From contig NZ_QIRF01000007.1 of the NCBI RefSeq assembly GCF_003332825.1, positions 108,633-172,632 on the forward strand: 64,000 nucleotides of DNA. Reading direction: 5' to 3'. Below the pieces are notes generated by a model that worked only from the letters and a program-made list of their open reading frames with translations, was not told the origin of the DNA and ran no database searches. Source of the DNA: Dyella sp. C9 (GTDB lineage Bacteria > Pseudomonadota > Gammaproteobacteria > Xanthomonadales > Rhodanobacteraceae). The position numbers and the translations under genes were made by a program. Positions 26,918 to 36,193 of this stretch are shown here, piece by piece (positions within the stretch are counted from its first letter, which is position 1; each line of letters starts with the position of its first letter).

Positions 26918-28323
26918 GCAGTCGCCTCCGGGCGATCGGTGGAGTCCATCACAACGGGTTCGAGCCGGGGCGCCAGCCATTGCACCACCAGCAGGGCCAG
27001 CAGGTAGGCGCCACCGGCCATCATGAATACGGGCACGTAGCTGCCGGTGGCCTGCAGCAGCAGTCCGATCACGGTGGAGATCAGCATGCCGCCCACCGCG
27101 CCCGCGAAGCCACCCATGCCGACCACTGAGGCCACGGCGTGGCGCGGGAACATGTCCGAGGTGAGCGTATACACATTGGCCGACCAGCCCTGGTGGCCGG
27201 CGGTGGCCAGCCCCACCAGCGCCACCGCGAGCCACAGGTGGCTCGCGCGCGCGGCGAACATCACCGGCAGGATCAACAACGCGCAAGCGAGCATGGCGCC
27301 CTTGCGCGCGCGGTTGACGCTCCAGCCACGGCGGATCAGCCGGCCGGCCAGCCAGCCACCGGCAATGCTGCCCACGTCGGCCATCAGGAAGATGGTGATC
27401 AACGGCGGCCCCAGTTCCAGCAGGCTGAGCCCGTATTGCGCGTGCAGGAACTTGGGCAGCCAGAACAGGAAGAACCACCAGATCGGATCGGTCATGAATT
27501 TCGCCGCGGCGAACGCCCAGGTCTGCCGGTGGCGCAGCAGGGTCAACCACGAGATGCGCATCGTCGCCGGGGTCGTTTCGCTGCCGATGTAGGCGCGCTC
27601 GGCCGCCGAAAGCCGCGGTTGCCGGTCCGGCGTGCGATAGGTGATCAACCACGCGGTCAACCAGGTGGCGCTGAGCACGCCGGTAAAAAGGAATGCGGCC
27701 TGCCAGCCCCAACGCGAGGCGATCACGGGCACCATCAGCGGCGCCACGATCGCGCCGATGTTGGAGCCGGAGTTGAAGATGCCTGCGGCCAGTGCGCGCT
27801 CGCGCTGCGGAAACCACTCGGCCACGGCCTTGATCGCCGCCGGGAAATTGCCCGACTCGCCCAGGCCCAGTGCGAAGCGCGCGGCGGCGAAGCTCACCAC
27901 GCCGCTGGCCAGCGCGTGGCCCATCGCCGCGAGGCTCCAGATGCCGATGGCCAGCGCGTAACCGATGCGCGTGCCGAAGCGGTCGATCACCGCGCCGGCG
28001 CACAGCAGGCCCAGCGCATAGGCCGCCTGGAACGCGGTGACGATGCTGCTGTACTGCACTTCGGTCCAGCCGATCTTTTCCTGCAGGAACGGCGCGAGCA
28101 CGCCCAGTACCTGGCGATCGATATAGCTGATGGTGGTCGCGGCCAGCAGCATGGCGCACACGCGCCAGCGAAAACGTCCTATTCCTGCGGACGGGGCCCG
28201 CTCGATCGCAAGCTTGTCGCGGTCCTCGCTCGCCGCATCGCAACATTCGGCGCCGTCTGGTACGCACTCGCACGGCGTGGGCGACCCCGATGCCCAGGCC
28301 CGTGTGTATTCGGCTCCCGCCAT
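26914..28323 (-). CDS. exuT: ExuT-like hexuronate transporter (MFS, ACS family)
   Basis: A 469-aa inner-membrane MFS transporter of the anion:cation symporter family, expected to import glucuronate. Family motifs include ISYIDRQVLGVLAPFLQ in TM1, AKFMTDPIWWFFLFWLPKFL in the middle, and FNSGSNIGAIVAPLMVP with the GESGNFPAAIKAVAEWFP motif before TM5. The N-terminal 50 residues are Cys/Glu-rich and unusual. I chose ATG 28323 because GAGGGG lies about 5 bp before it. Longer starts at 28341 and 28377 exist, but the 28377 start would place the xyl-box inside the coding region. It is the first gene of exuT-GH10-uxaC. Confidence 0.88.
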   Translation of the reverse strand: MAGAEYTRAWASGSPTPCECVPDGAECCDAASEDRDKLAIERAPSAGIGRFRWRVCAMLLAATTISYIDRQVLGVLAPFLQEKIGWTEVQYSSIVTAFQAAYALGLLCAGAVIDRFGTRIGYALAIGIWSLAAMGHALASGVVSFAAARFALGLGESGNFPAAIKAVAEWFPQRERALAAGIFNSGSNIGAIVAPLMVPVIASRWGWQAAFLFTGVLSATWLTAWLITYRTPDRQPRLSAAERAYIGSETTPATMRISWLTLLRHRQTWAFAAAKFMTDPIWWFFLFWLPKFLHAQYGLSLLELGPPLITIFLMADVGSIAGGWLAGRLIRRGWSVNRARKGAMLACALLILPVMFAARASHLWLAVALVGLATAGHQGWSANVYTLTSDMFPRHAVASVVGMGGFAGAVGGMLISTVIGLLLQATGSYVPVFMMAGGAYLLALLVVQWLAPRLEPVVMDSTDRPEATA

Positions 28324-28353
28324 GCCGTCCCCTCGCTGCATCGCTATCAAAAG

Positions 28354-28367
28354 TGATAGCGCTACCA
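28354..28367 (-). promoter_or_regulatory. xyl-box operator of the exuT-GH10-uxaC operon
   Basis: The minus strand reads TGGTAGCGCTATCA, 13 of 14 identical to the xyl-box. AT-rich AATAAT lies just upstream of it on the same strand and may be the -10 element. It is 31 bp before the chosen exuT start. Confidence 0.75.
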
Positions 28368-28508
28368 TTATTGGCACGCAAAACAGGCAAAGTCATTTGC
28401 ACTTGCACCACGTCGCCAATCTCTCGCCGGATGCCGAATTTGGCTTGTCGTTTAGCCATTTGCACGTCGCGTTTCAGGGATGCTGCCGTGCAGCGTGCCA
28501 GTCGATAT

Positions 28509-28522
28509 TGTTAGCGCTACCT
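28509..28522 (-). promoter_or_regulatory. xyl-box operator of the TonB receptor gene
   Basis: The minus strand reads AGGTAGCGCTAACA, 13 of 14 identical to the xyl-box. GATATT at 28504-28509 on the plus strand may be the -10 of the receptor promoter and touches the box. The receptor ATG is 118 bp downstream. Confidence 0.75.
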
Positions 28523-28639
28523 TTTCTAGAGGCCGCAGCAGTGCGGCCACTGAGTCAGCTGTTCGTAGAGACAGATGGAGTCGGGAGTACCGCAATGGCG
28601 CTCTGGGGACGATTCCGCCGCCAGAATCGAGAGGGGAGT

Positions 28640-31561
28640 ATGGTGCAAGTTCGTATCGCAAAAACCGTGTTGTCGCATGCCTTGAGTCTCGCCCTGCTCG
28701 GAGCCGTGGGGGCTGCCCAGGCGCAGGATGCCGCGGCACCGGCCTCGACGCCGTCCTCCACGCAGGGCCAGGCCAATGCGCAGGGCAACAGCAAAGCCGC
28801 TCCAGCCAACGGCCAGGCCGCCACCGACGGCAAGGCCCAGTCGTCCGCCGACACCAAGACGCTCAATGCGGTCAACGTCAGCGGCAGCTATCGCAGCAGT
28901 ATCCAGTTCTCCACCGATGCCAAGCGCGACGCCACCAACGTCACCGACTCGGTATACGCCGAGGACATCGGCAAGTTCCCGGACACCAACATCGCCGAAT
29001 CGCTGAACCGCGTGCCCGGCGTGCAGCTGACCCGTGACGTGGACGGTGAAGGCGTGAACGTGCAGATCCGCGGCCTCGGCACGGACTTCACCAAGATCCT
29101 GCTCAACGGCAACCAGCTTGCGGTCGCCTCGGCTGGCGGCCTCAACTCGCAGAACCAGAACCGCGAAGTGGACCTGGACCTGCTGCCGACCGAATTCTTC
29201 ACCCAGCTCACGGTGAACAAGACGCCCGAAGCCAGCATGACCGCAGGCGGCATCGCCGGCGTGGTGGACATGCGCACCACGCGTCCGTTCGACAATCCGG
29301 GCCCCCATGTCACCTATTCGGCCCAGGGCAGTTACAACTCCATCGGCAGCGCCGTGAAGCCGCGCGGCGCGCTGCTCGCCAGCTGGACCAACGATTCCAA
29401 CACCTTCGGCGCCCTGGTCGGCCTGCAGGCCTCGCGCAACGACTACGACATGCGCGGCTTCGAGACCGTGGGCTGGACCACGCCGCAGCTCAACGCCTCG
29501 CAGTGCGGTGGCACGGCAGGCTGCAGTCCCGCCGGTGGCAGCTGGGTGATCCCGGGCACCGTGCCGGCCAACGCCGGCAATGGCCTCACGCCGGGCCAGA
29601 CCATCAACAATGCCTGGCTGCTGGCGCACAACCCCGGCCTCACCACCGAGCAGCTGGCCAATGCGCTGATCCCGCGCCTGGCCCGCCAGGCGTACACCGA
29701 GGGCACCAACGACCACCAGTCCGGCATGATGTCGCTGGAGTGGCGTCCGGCCGACTGGGCGCACTTCTACCTGGACACCCTGTTCTCGCAGAAGGAGCGC
29801 CACTTCGACCGCGCCGACATGGACCTGGTGGGCCGCAGCGGCCAGATGATCCCGCTGAACATGCAGGTCGACCAGAACAACGTGGTCACCCAGGCGACCT
29901 TCGCCAACGCGCAGTACTTCCTCGAAGATCGCCCGTACGACCAGCACACCCGTTTCTTCAACATCAATCCGGGTGGCGAGTTCCTGTTCGGTTCCGACGA
30001 GAACATGAAGCTGGATTTCCAGGGCTACGTGCAGCGCAGCTGGTACCGCCAGTACGCGCCGTCGATCGACGTGAGCTCGCCCACCACCACGGTGAACTAC
30101 AACAACACCGGTGGCAGCTACCCGACGATCACCCCGGGCATCAATCTCAACGACCCGAACCAGGCGTGGACCTATTACCGCGTCAACATCCACAACGAAG
30201 CGCGCGTCACCGACAACAAGGGCACGCACGAGGACTTCCAGTGGGGTGACGACTACAACAACCTGCGCGCCGGCATCGCGTACGACGACATCACGCGCCA
30301 GATCAAGGCGTATGACAACAGCGCGGCATGGGCGGCGGCGGTGCAGTCCACGGTGGGCTCGAACTGGACGCAGTACCTCAGCCCGGGCCCGTACGGCTTC
30401 GTCTCGGTGAACAGCCAGGCGTTGATGAATGCCACCAACTACGACTACCTCAACGCCACCGCGCCGCTGACCACCGCGGCCGCCAGCGGCGCCAACGCGG
30501 GCACCATCCAGGAACGCACCTGGGCCTGGTACCTGGAAGGCAACGGCAAGTTCGACCTGTGGGGCCATGACCTGCGCATCAATGGCGGTATCCGCCATGC
30601 CTCCACCGACCAGACCATTTCCGGTCCGTCCTCCATCGGCGGTCAGCTGCAGACCATCACGCTCGGCCACAACTACGGCTATTACCTGCCGTCGTTGAAT
30701 CTGGCCTACAACGCCACCGACGACGTCGTGCTGCGCCTGGCGGCTTCGCGCTCGATGACGCGCCCCGACCCGAGCGCGATGGTGCCCAACACCAACTTCA
30801 GCGACCCTGCGGCGGAAATCGCCACCGAGGGCAATCCGAAGCTCAAGCCGTACCTGTCCACCAACCTCGACTTCGGTGGCGAGTGGTACACCGGCAACGA
30901 GGGCTACGTGGCGCTGGACCTGTTCGGCAAGCGCATTACCGGCTTTACCGTGAACGGCGTGAACCTAGTGCCGTTCTCCTCGATGGGCATTCCGTTCTCC
31001 AGCCTCACCGATACGCAGCAGCAGGCGATCAACCTGCGTGGTGGCCCGGGCTCGGCGATGGTGCAGGTGCAGCAGCAGGTCAACGCCGACGGCACGTTGT
31101 TCATCAAGGGCGCCGAGACGAACTGGGTGCAGCCGCTGGACTTCATCTACAAGGGCCTGGGCTTCCAGGCCAACTACACGGTGGTGTCGCAGAAGAACAT
31201 CGGCAGCGGCGTGCCGGCGCAGGCGATCGGCATCTCGCCGCACACCTACAACGTCACCACCTACTGGGAAGGCTACGGTGCCTCGGTGCGCCTGTCCTAC
31301 GTGTGGAACTCCTCGCAGATCAGCTCCACGCTCAACCAGAACGGCCTGCCGTTCGCGCAGATCAAGACGGACGCGCGTGGCCAGCTCGACCTGTCGGCCA
31401 GCTACCAGTTCGCCAACCTGCCGTCCAAGCCGATGCTCACGTTGAACGTCATCAACATGACCAACGCGAACTTCCGCCAGACGCTCACCTACGAGAACGC
31501 CGCGTACAGCTACTACACTCCGGGCTATACGATCATGCTCGGCATTCGAGGCAGCTTCTGA
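28640..31561 (+). CDS. TonB-dependent receptor, probable xylo-oligosaccharide transporter
   Basis: A 973-aa outer-membrane receptor of the large xanthomonad carbohydrate type. It has a signal peptide (ALSLALLGAVGAAQA), a low-complexity Ala/Gln/Ser linker (residues about 30-75), a TonB-box region (LNAVNVSGSY), a plug with YAEDIGKFPDTNIAESLNRVPGVQLTRD and VQIRGLGTDFTKILLNG, and a 22-strand-type barrel ending in the terminal Phe of IMLGIRGSF. ATG 28640 has a GAGGGGAG site directly before it; an in-frame ATG at 28592 is less likely. The xyl-box and flanking xylan genes indicate import of xylo-oligosaccharides across the outer membrane, as for the XytA/XytB receptors of Xanthomonas campestris. The substrate is inferred. 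Confidence 0.93.
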   Translation: MVQVRIAKTVLSHALSLALLGAVGAAQAQDAAAPASTPSSTQGQANAQGNSKAAPANGQAATDGKAQSSADTKTLNAVNVSGSYRSSIQFSTDAKRDATNVTDSVYAEDIGKFPDTNIAESLNRVPGVQLTRDVDGEGVNVQIRGLGTDFTKILLNGNQLAVASAGGLNSQNQNREVDLDLLPTEFFTQLTVNKTPEASMTAGGIAGVVDMRTTRPFDNPGPHVTYSAQGSYNSIGSAVKPRGALLASWTNDSNTFGALVGLQASRNDYDMRGFETVGWTTPQLNASQCGGTAGCSPAGGSWVIPGTVPANAGNGLTPGQTINNAWLLAHNPGLTTEQLANALIPRLARQAYTEGTNDHQSGMMSLEWRPADWAHFYLDTLFSQKERHFDRADMDLVGRSGQMIPLNMQVDQNNVVTQATFANAQYFLEDRPYDQHTRFFNINPGGEFLFGSDENMKLDFQGYVQRSWYRQYAPSIDVSSPTTTVNYNNTGGSYPTITPGINLNDPNQAWTYYRVNIHNEARVTDNKGTHEDFQWGDDYNNLRAGIAYDDITRQIKAYDNSAAWAAAVQSTVGSNWTQYLSPGPYGFVSVNSQALMNATNYDYLNATAPLTTAAASGANAGTIQERTWAWYLEGNGKFDLWGHDLRINGGIRHASTDQTISGPSSIGGQLQTITLGHNYGYYLPSLNLAYNATDDVVLRLAASRSMTRPDPSAMVPNTNFSDPAAEIATEGNPKLKPYLSTNLDFGGEWYTGNEGYVALDLFGKRITGFTVNGVNLVPFSSMGIPFSSLTDTQQQAINLRGGPGSAMVQVQQQVNADGTLFIKGAETNWVQPLDFIYKGLGFQANYTVVSQKNIGSGVPAQAIGISPHTYNVTTYWEGYGASVRLSYVWNSSQISSTLNQNGLPFAQIKTDARGQLDLSASYQFANLPSKPMLTLNVINMTNANFRQTLTYENAAYSYYTPGYTIMLGIRGSF

Positions 31562-31587
31562 TCGGAGCTCCATCGCATGAAACCATC

Positions 31588-31620
31588 GCGGCCCACCCGG
31601 CATCGTGCCGGGTGGGCCGC
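31588..31620 (+). terminator. Strong hairpin after the TonB receptor
   Basis: A perfect 14-bp inverted repeat (GCGGCCCACCCGGC at 31588-31601, complement at 31607-31620) with a 5-base loop. It lies 27 bp after the receptor stop and before the GPH transporter. No T-tract follows, so it may act as an mRNA-stabilising stem or as an attenuator that raises receptor message over the downstream genes. Confidence 0.7.
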
Positions 31621-31671
31621 AGCATGTAGGCTCACCCGACTTTCAGCGAACAGGCGGCACAGAACCAGCGC

Positions 31672-33156
31672 ATGAACAGCACTTCCGAAGTTCTCTCGGT
31701 CACGGAGAAGGTGGGCTACAGCCTTGGCGACCTGGCGGCCAACCTGATCTTCCAGACGCTGGTGACGTTCCTGGCGTTCTTCTACACCGACGTGTTCCGC
31801 ATACCCGCCGGCACGGCCGCCACCATCATCTTCGTGGTCGGCATGCTGGGCGCGTTCGTATTCACGCCCATCATGGGCCTGGTGGCCGATCGCACCCGTA
31901 CGCGCTGGGGCAAGTTCCGGCCATGGGTGCTGTGGACGGCCATCCCGTTCGGCGCGCTGTCGCTGCTGGCCTTCAGTACGCCGGCACTCGGCGAGCAGGG
32001 AAAGGTCACCTACGCCATGGCTACCTATACGCTGCTGGTGGCGGTATACGTGGCCAACAACCTGCCGTACTCGGCGCTCAGTGGCGTGCTCACCGGCAGC
32101 ATGGCCCAGCGCAACAGTCTTTCTTCATACCGCTTCGTGGCGGTGATGGTGGCGCAGTTCATCATCCAGGTGCTGCTGCTGCCGCTGGTGCTGATCCTGG
32201 GTGATGGCGACAAGGCACGCGGCTTCCACAACACCATGACGGTGTTCGCCATCGTGGGCACGCTGTTCTTCCTGGTTACCTTCTTCACCACGCGCGAGCG
32301 TATCGTGCCAGTGCAGGATCAGGCCTCCAGCGTGCGTGACGACCTCGCCGATCTGCTGCGCAACCGCCCTTGGCAGATCATGTTGCTGATCACCGTGCTG
32401 CTGTTCATCAACCTCGCGTTGAAGGGCGGCATGTACATCTACTACTTCAAGTACTACCTCAACGAGGCGGATCTGGCCGGCTTCCTCGAGCGGGTGGGCT
32501 TCAATGGCCTGATCGGCGGGCTCACCCACCTGCTGTCCAGCATGGGCATGACGGAATTCCGCTGGCCCAAGGATGCGCCGCCCTCGGCCTTCAGCCTGTT
32601 CAACGCGCTGGGCATCATCTTCATGATCGTCGGCATCAGCTTTTCCAAGCGGCTGGCCGACCGCTTCGGCAAGCGCGACGTATTCGGCGCCGCGCTGTTC
32701 GTGTCGACGCTGTTCCTGCTGGCGTTCTACGCCTACCCGCCGAATGCGATCGGGCTGGTGGTGGGCTCGTACATCCTGCACGGCTTCTTCTACGGCATCA
32801 CCATTCCGCTGCTGTGGGCGATGATCGCCGACGTGGCCGACTATTCGGAATGGAAAAACCGCCGCCGCGCCACCGCCATCATCTTCTCGGCCATGCTGTG
32901 CGGCCTCAAGGTCGGCCTGAGCGTGGGCGGTGCGCTGGTGGCGGGCATCCTGGCCCACTACGGCTATGTCGCCGAAGCGGCCTCCGAGTCGCCGGAAGTG
33001 GTCAACGGCATTCGCCTCACGGTGAGCGTGCTGTGTTCGGTGCCCTTCCTGGTGGCGGTGCTGCTGCTGTTCCTCTACAAGATCAACAAGCCCATGGAGC
33101 TTCGCATCGAGCGCGAGCTCGGCGAGCGGCGCCTCCTGGCCAGCACGGCGACCTGA
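31672..33156 (+). CDS. GPH-family (glycoside-pentoside-hexuronide) cation symporter
   Basis: A 494-aa inner-membrane transporter with about 12 TM helices. N-terminal motifs KVGYSLGDLAANLIFQTL and FTPIMGLVADRTRTRWGKFRPWVLW, and the later WAMIADVADYSEWKNRRRATAIIFSAMLCGLK, are typical of GPH symporters such as the XynB/XylP/MelB group. It stands directly before a cytoplasmic GH43, so it probably brings xylosides or xylo-oligosaccharides into the cytoplasm for final cleavage. ATG 31672 starts with the normal N-terminus. The internal segment around residues 260-310 is longer than in MelB, as in xanthomonad homologues. Confidence 0.88.
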   Translation: MNSTSEVLSVTEKVGYSLGDLAANLIFQTLVTFLAFFYTDVFRIPAGTAATIIFVVGMLGAFVFTPIMGLVADRTRTRWGKFRPWVLWTAIPFGALSLLAFSTPALGEQGKVTYAMATYTLLVAVYVANNLPYSALSGVLTGSMAQRNSLSSYRFVAVMVAQFIIQVLLLPLVLILGDGDKARGFHNTMTVFAIVGTLFFLVTFFTTRERIVPVQDQASSVRDDLADLLRNRPWQIMLLITVLLFINLALKGGMYIYYFKYYLNEADLAGFLERVGFNGLIGGLTHLLSSMGMTEFRWPKDAPPSAFSLFNALGIIFMIVGISFSKRLADRFGKRDVFGAALFVSTLFLLAFYAYPPNAIGLVVGSYILHGFFYGITIPLLWAMIADVADYSEWKNRRRATAIIFSAMLCGLKVGLSVGGALVAGILAHYGYVAEAASESPEVVNGIRLTVSVLCSVPFLVAVLLLFLYKINKPMELRIERELGERRLLASTAT

Positions 33157-33184
33157 ACGTCGCGCCCCGTTCAACAGGTATCCC

Positions 33185-34198
33185 ATGTCCGACGCGTATT
33201 CCGACAACGAGCTGGCCGCACTCGCGGCCAAGGCCATCTCGCCGCCGCTGGTCACGCACATCTACACGGCCGACCCTTCGGCGCATGTGTTCAACGGCAA
33301 GATCTACATCTACCCCTCGCACGACATCGAGGGTGGCGTGCCGTTCAACGACAACGGCGATCATTTCTGCATGGAGGACTATCACGTCTTTCGCATGGAT
33401 GCGCCGGATGCCGAGGTGGTCGACTGCGGGGTGGCCCTGCACGTGAAGGATGTGCCCTGGGCCGAGCGCCAGATGTGGGCGCCCGACGCCGCGCAAAGGG
33501 GCGGCAAGTATTACCTGTACTTTCCCGCCAAGCGCAGCAACGGCCGGTTCCAGATCGGCGTGGCGGTGTCCGACCAGCCCGAGGGCCCGTTCACGCCCGA
33601 GCCCGAGGCCATCGAGGGCAGCTATTCGATCGATCCGGCCGTGCTCGAGGACAACGGCGCCTACTACATGGTGTTCGGTGGCCTCTGGGGCGGCCAGCTG
33701 CAGAAGTACCGCGACAACACCTACGACGCGGCGAACGAGGAGCCGGCTGCGGACGAGCCCGCGCTGGGCCCGCGCATCGCGCGGCTGTCCGACGACATGA
33801 AGGGCTTCGCCGAGGCACCGCGCGAGATCCTCATCCTCGATGAGCACGGCCAGCCGCTGAAGGCGGGCGACCACGATCGCCGCTATTTCGAAGGGCCGTG
33901 GATGCACCGGCACCAGGGGCGCTATTACCTGTCGTACTCGACCGGCAACACGCACTTCCTGTGCTACGCCACCAGCGACAACCCCTACGGGCCGTTCACC
34001 TACCAGGGCCGCATCCTCACCGAGGTGGTGGGTTGGACCACGCACCACTCGATCTGCGCCTGGGGCGATCGCTGGTATCTGTTCTATCACGACTCCATCC
34101 TGTCCGGCGGCGTGACGCACCTGCGCTCGATCAAGATGGCTGAGTTGCAAGTGGATGCGCAGGGCCGCATCGCATGCCTGCAGCCGTATGGCGGGTGA
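33185..34198 (+). CDS. GH43 beta-xylosidase/arabinofuranosidase (cytoplasmic)
   Basis: A 337-aa family 43 enzyme without a signal peptide, so intracellular. The three catalytic acids are visible: base Asp in IYTADPSAHVFNGKIYIYPSHD, pKa-modulating Asp in YSIDPAVLEDNGAYYMVFGG, and acid Glu in RRYFEGPWMHRHQGRYYLSYS. It is a single propeller without the C-terminal sandwich of the exported GH43 at 15769-17439. It follows the GPH transporter after 28 bp and overlaps the next gene, so the trio transporter, glycosidase and mutarotase forms a unit for imported xylosides. ATG 33185 fits the family start. Confidence 0.9.
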   Translation: MSDAYSDNELAALAAKAISPPLVTHIYTADPSAHVFNGKIYIYPSHDIEGGVPFNDNGDHFCMEDYHVFRMDAPDAEVVDCGVALHVKDVPWAERQMWAPDAAQRGGKYYLYFPAKRSNGRFQIGVAVSDQPEGPFTPEPEAIEGSYSIDPAVLEDNGAYYMVFGGLWGGQLQKYRDNTYDAANEEPAADEPALGPRIARLSDDMKGFAEAPREILILDEHGQPLKAGDHDRRYFEGPWMHRHQGRYYLSYSTGNTHFLCYATSDNPYGPFTYQGRILTEVVGWTTHHSICAWGDRWYLFYHDSILSGGVTHLRSIKMAELQVDAQGRIACLQPYGG

Positions 34199-35021
34199 TC
34201 CGGTGACGACGGCAGATGCCGCCACGGCGCCGATCGAGCCCGGCCCGCTGCTGCGTATCGGCCACGGCGAATTGTCGGTGGACATCGCGCCTGCCGCCGG
34301 TGGGCGCGTGGCGCAGATCCACTACCGTGGACAGCCGTGGCTGGTTGGCCACGAGCACAGTGCGGCCATGATTTCCTGGGGCAGCTATCCGATGGCGCCC
34401 TGGGCTGGGCGGATCCGGCATGGTCGCTTCCATTTCGAGGGCGCAGCCTGGCAGCTGCCGGTGAACCTCGGTGCGCATGCCATCCACGGCGTGGCGTTCG
34501 CGTTGCCGTGGTGGGTCGAGGAGTATTCGGCTACGCACGCCGTGTTGTCGCTGGCGCTGCCCGAAGACACGCGCTGGCCATTCGGTGGTGTTGTTCGCCA
34601 GCGTCTGGCGGTAGTCGACGCCTGCCTGCGCATGGAACTGTCGGTGACCGCCGGGCAACAGGCCATGCCGGCCACGCTGGGCTGGCATCCATGGTTCCTC
34701 AAGCCGGATCGCATGCTGTTCGCGCCGAGTGCCTGTTACCCGCGCGACGACGAGGGCATGGCCACGCTTCCGCTGGCCGTTCCGCCGCCGAGCCCGTGGG
34801 ACGACTGCTTCATCCACGCGCAGCCGATCGTGCTGGAGCGCGCGGGCCAACGCCTGCAGTTGCGCTCCGACTGCGATCACTGGGTGGTCTACGACCAGCC
34901 CGGACACGCCACCTGCGTGGAGCCGCAGACCGGTCCACCGGATGCCTGCAACCTTGGGCTCGGGACCCGGCTCGCGCCGGGAGAGAGCCTGTCAGCCTGG
35001 TATGAGCTGTCCTGGGATTGA
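34188..35021 (+). CDS. Aldose 1-epimerase (mutarotase-like)
   Basis: Interconverts alpha and beta anomers of free sugars, here probably xylose released by the neighbouring GH43. The 277-aa protein has a galactose-mutarotase fold with YPMAPWAGRIRHGRFHFEG, HAIHGVAFALPW (first active-site His), GWHPWFLKPD (catalytic His) and CVEPQTGPPDACN (catalytic Glu). ATG 34188 overlaps the GH43 stop by 11 bp; GTG 34203 is an alternative. Shorter than GalM (about 345 aa), it matches the compact YphB/XanA-like subgroup of mutarotases. It converges with the outer-membrane protein gene with only 9 bp between. Confidence 0.85.
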   Translation: MAGDPVTTADAATAPIEPGPLLRIGHGELSVDIAPAAGGRVAQIHYRGQPWLVGHEHSAAMISWGSYPMAPWAGRIRHGRFHFEGAAWQLPVNLGAHAIHGVAFALPWWVEEYSATHAVLSLALPEDTRWPFGGVVRQRLAVVDACLRMELSVTAGQQAMPATLGWHPWFLKPDRMLFAPSACYPRDDEGMATLPLAVPPPSPWDDCFIHAQPIVLERAGQRLQLRSDCDHWVVYDQPGHATCVEPQTGPPDACNLGLGTRLAPGESLSAWYELSWD

Positions 35022-35030
35022 GCCGCGCGG

Positions 35031-35957
35031 CTACAGGTGCACGGTAGCCGACAGCAGCATGGGCTGGATGGTATGTCCGCCGGGGCCGTGCAGCTCGTAG
35101 ATCCAGCGATATCGCAGCTGCACGTTGCCGCCGAGCCAGCGCGTGTCCCAGGTCACCTGCGGACCGACGCCCAGGCCCATGCCGTCATTGCCGTTCAGGC
35201 TGGGTGGCTTGTTCGATGGGGTGCCCGGGTCTTCGCTGAACTGCTCGATCGCGGCAGCCACGCCACCGAAACCCCAGCCATTCGCGTTCTGGTGCATCAC
35301 CATGGCTTCGACACGGCCCACGGCGGTGTTCTCGTACATCTGGCTGGATCGCGTGGAAAACACGTTCACGCCGAACACCGTGGCGGATTGCTGGTCGGCC
35401 GAAGGCACTTCCTGTGCAAAGGCTACCTTGGGAGTGAAAGTCCAGAAGCTCGGGTCGGTGTTGTTGGGCCGCCAGTTGCCCGAAGCCGTATTGGTCGCCG
35501 GCATGCCATAGGCGACGGTGATGCGATTGGATTGGTTGATCCGATAGCTGGCGGCCAGCGGCATCACTCCAATCACATAGTGCGGCGCATTGGCCTGGGC
35601 GCCGCTGCCCGATGCGGCGGTCGCAGGCGTGCCGCTGCCGTAGGCGCTGGGCAGTGCTGGACCGATGACCAGCGAGGCGAAGCTCCAGCGGGCCTGCGGG
35701 TCGCCCCACGACTGCCACACCGTCGGCGAGCTCAGCATGGTCAGTGGCACTGGCGCCACCTCGGCGGCGTGGGAGGCCGTGCCGGCAAGCGCCCCCGCGA
35801 AAATGCCCGGCGAACGCCAGTCGGCCGTGGCCATCGCCTGTGCATCGGCGGCCGGTGGCGCAGCACCGCCCGTGCCGCTGTCGCCGGCGAGTGTTGTTCC
35901 TGACACCGTTGTGGCCGCCAATGCGAGCAAGGCGGCAAACACCAGGCGCGGGCACAT
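35031..35957 (-). CDS. Putative outer-membrane barrel protein, possible MetA-type channel
   Basis: A 308-aa exported protein: signal peptide MCPRLVFAALLALAATTVSGTTLAG, then amphipathic beta-strands rich in Gly, Asn and aromatics (for example SRINQSNRITVAYGM-like strands, PKVAFAQEV, MGLGVGPQVTWDTRWLGGNVQLRYRWIYEL). The pattern resembles the transporter family once linked to phenol degradation (MetA-pathway, Phenol_MetA_deg). The substrate is unknown. It ends in SATVHL rather than the usual terminal aromatic residue. ATG 35957 is chosen; a TTG at 35963 would add two residues. It points toward the xylan locus but is not clearly part of it. Confidence 0.6.
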   Translation of the reverse strand: MCPRLVFAALLALAATTVSGTTLAGDSGTGGAAPPAADAQAMATADWRSPGIFAGALAGTASHAAEVAPVPLTMLSSPTVWQSWGDPQARWSFASLVIGPALPSAYGSGTPATAASGSGAQANAPHYVIGVMPLAASYRINQSNRITVAYGMPATNTASGNWRPNNTDPSFWTFTPKVAFAQEVPSADQQSATVFGVNVFSTRSSQMYENTAVGRVEAMVMHQNANGWGFGGVAAAIEQFSEDPGTPSNKPPSLNGNDGMGLGVGPQVTWDTRWLGGNVQLRYRWIYELHGPGGHTIQPMLLSATVHL

Positions 35958-36193
35958 GGCCAAGGCCCCCGGTCAAAGGCTTCGGATGGACGTCACTCAC
36001 CCGGAGGCATCCAGTTGCACGCAACAGTGGTCGCGCCGTGGATGGATGAAGTCGATGGCGTGAACACTCCCAACGTGCCGCCTTACGCCCCCGAGTGGCG
36101 TATTAGGCGCCACTGGCCGTCAATCCACCGTCGATCTGGCGTTATCTCTTGCGCCGTCCCCTGTGCGCCTGCGGTCGGGCGGCGTGTGGGCGG

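Larger units (their letters stand above)
28324..28639. other. Divergent control region between exuT operon and TonB receptor
   Basis: This 316-bp stretch holds no credible gene. It carries one xyl-box near each end (28354-28367 and 28509-28522), and between them AT-richer DNA with the element CATTTGCAC present twice (starting near 28392 and 28460). The two promoters probably start transcription outward from near the boxes, leaving a central region of about 140 bp for an additional regulator such as the AraC-type XylR or catabolite control. That last role is a guess. Confidence 0.6.

Noticed and set aside
28341..28377. Longer exuT start at 28377 or 28341
   Set aside because: The 28377 start would place the xyl-box within the first codons; ATG 28323 has a proper GAGGGG site just before it.
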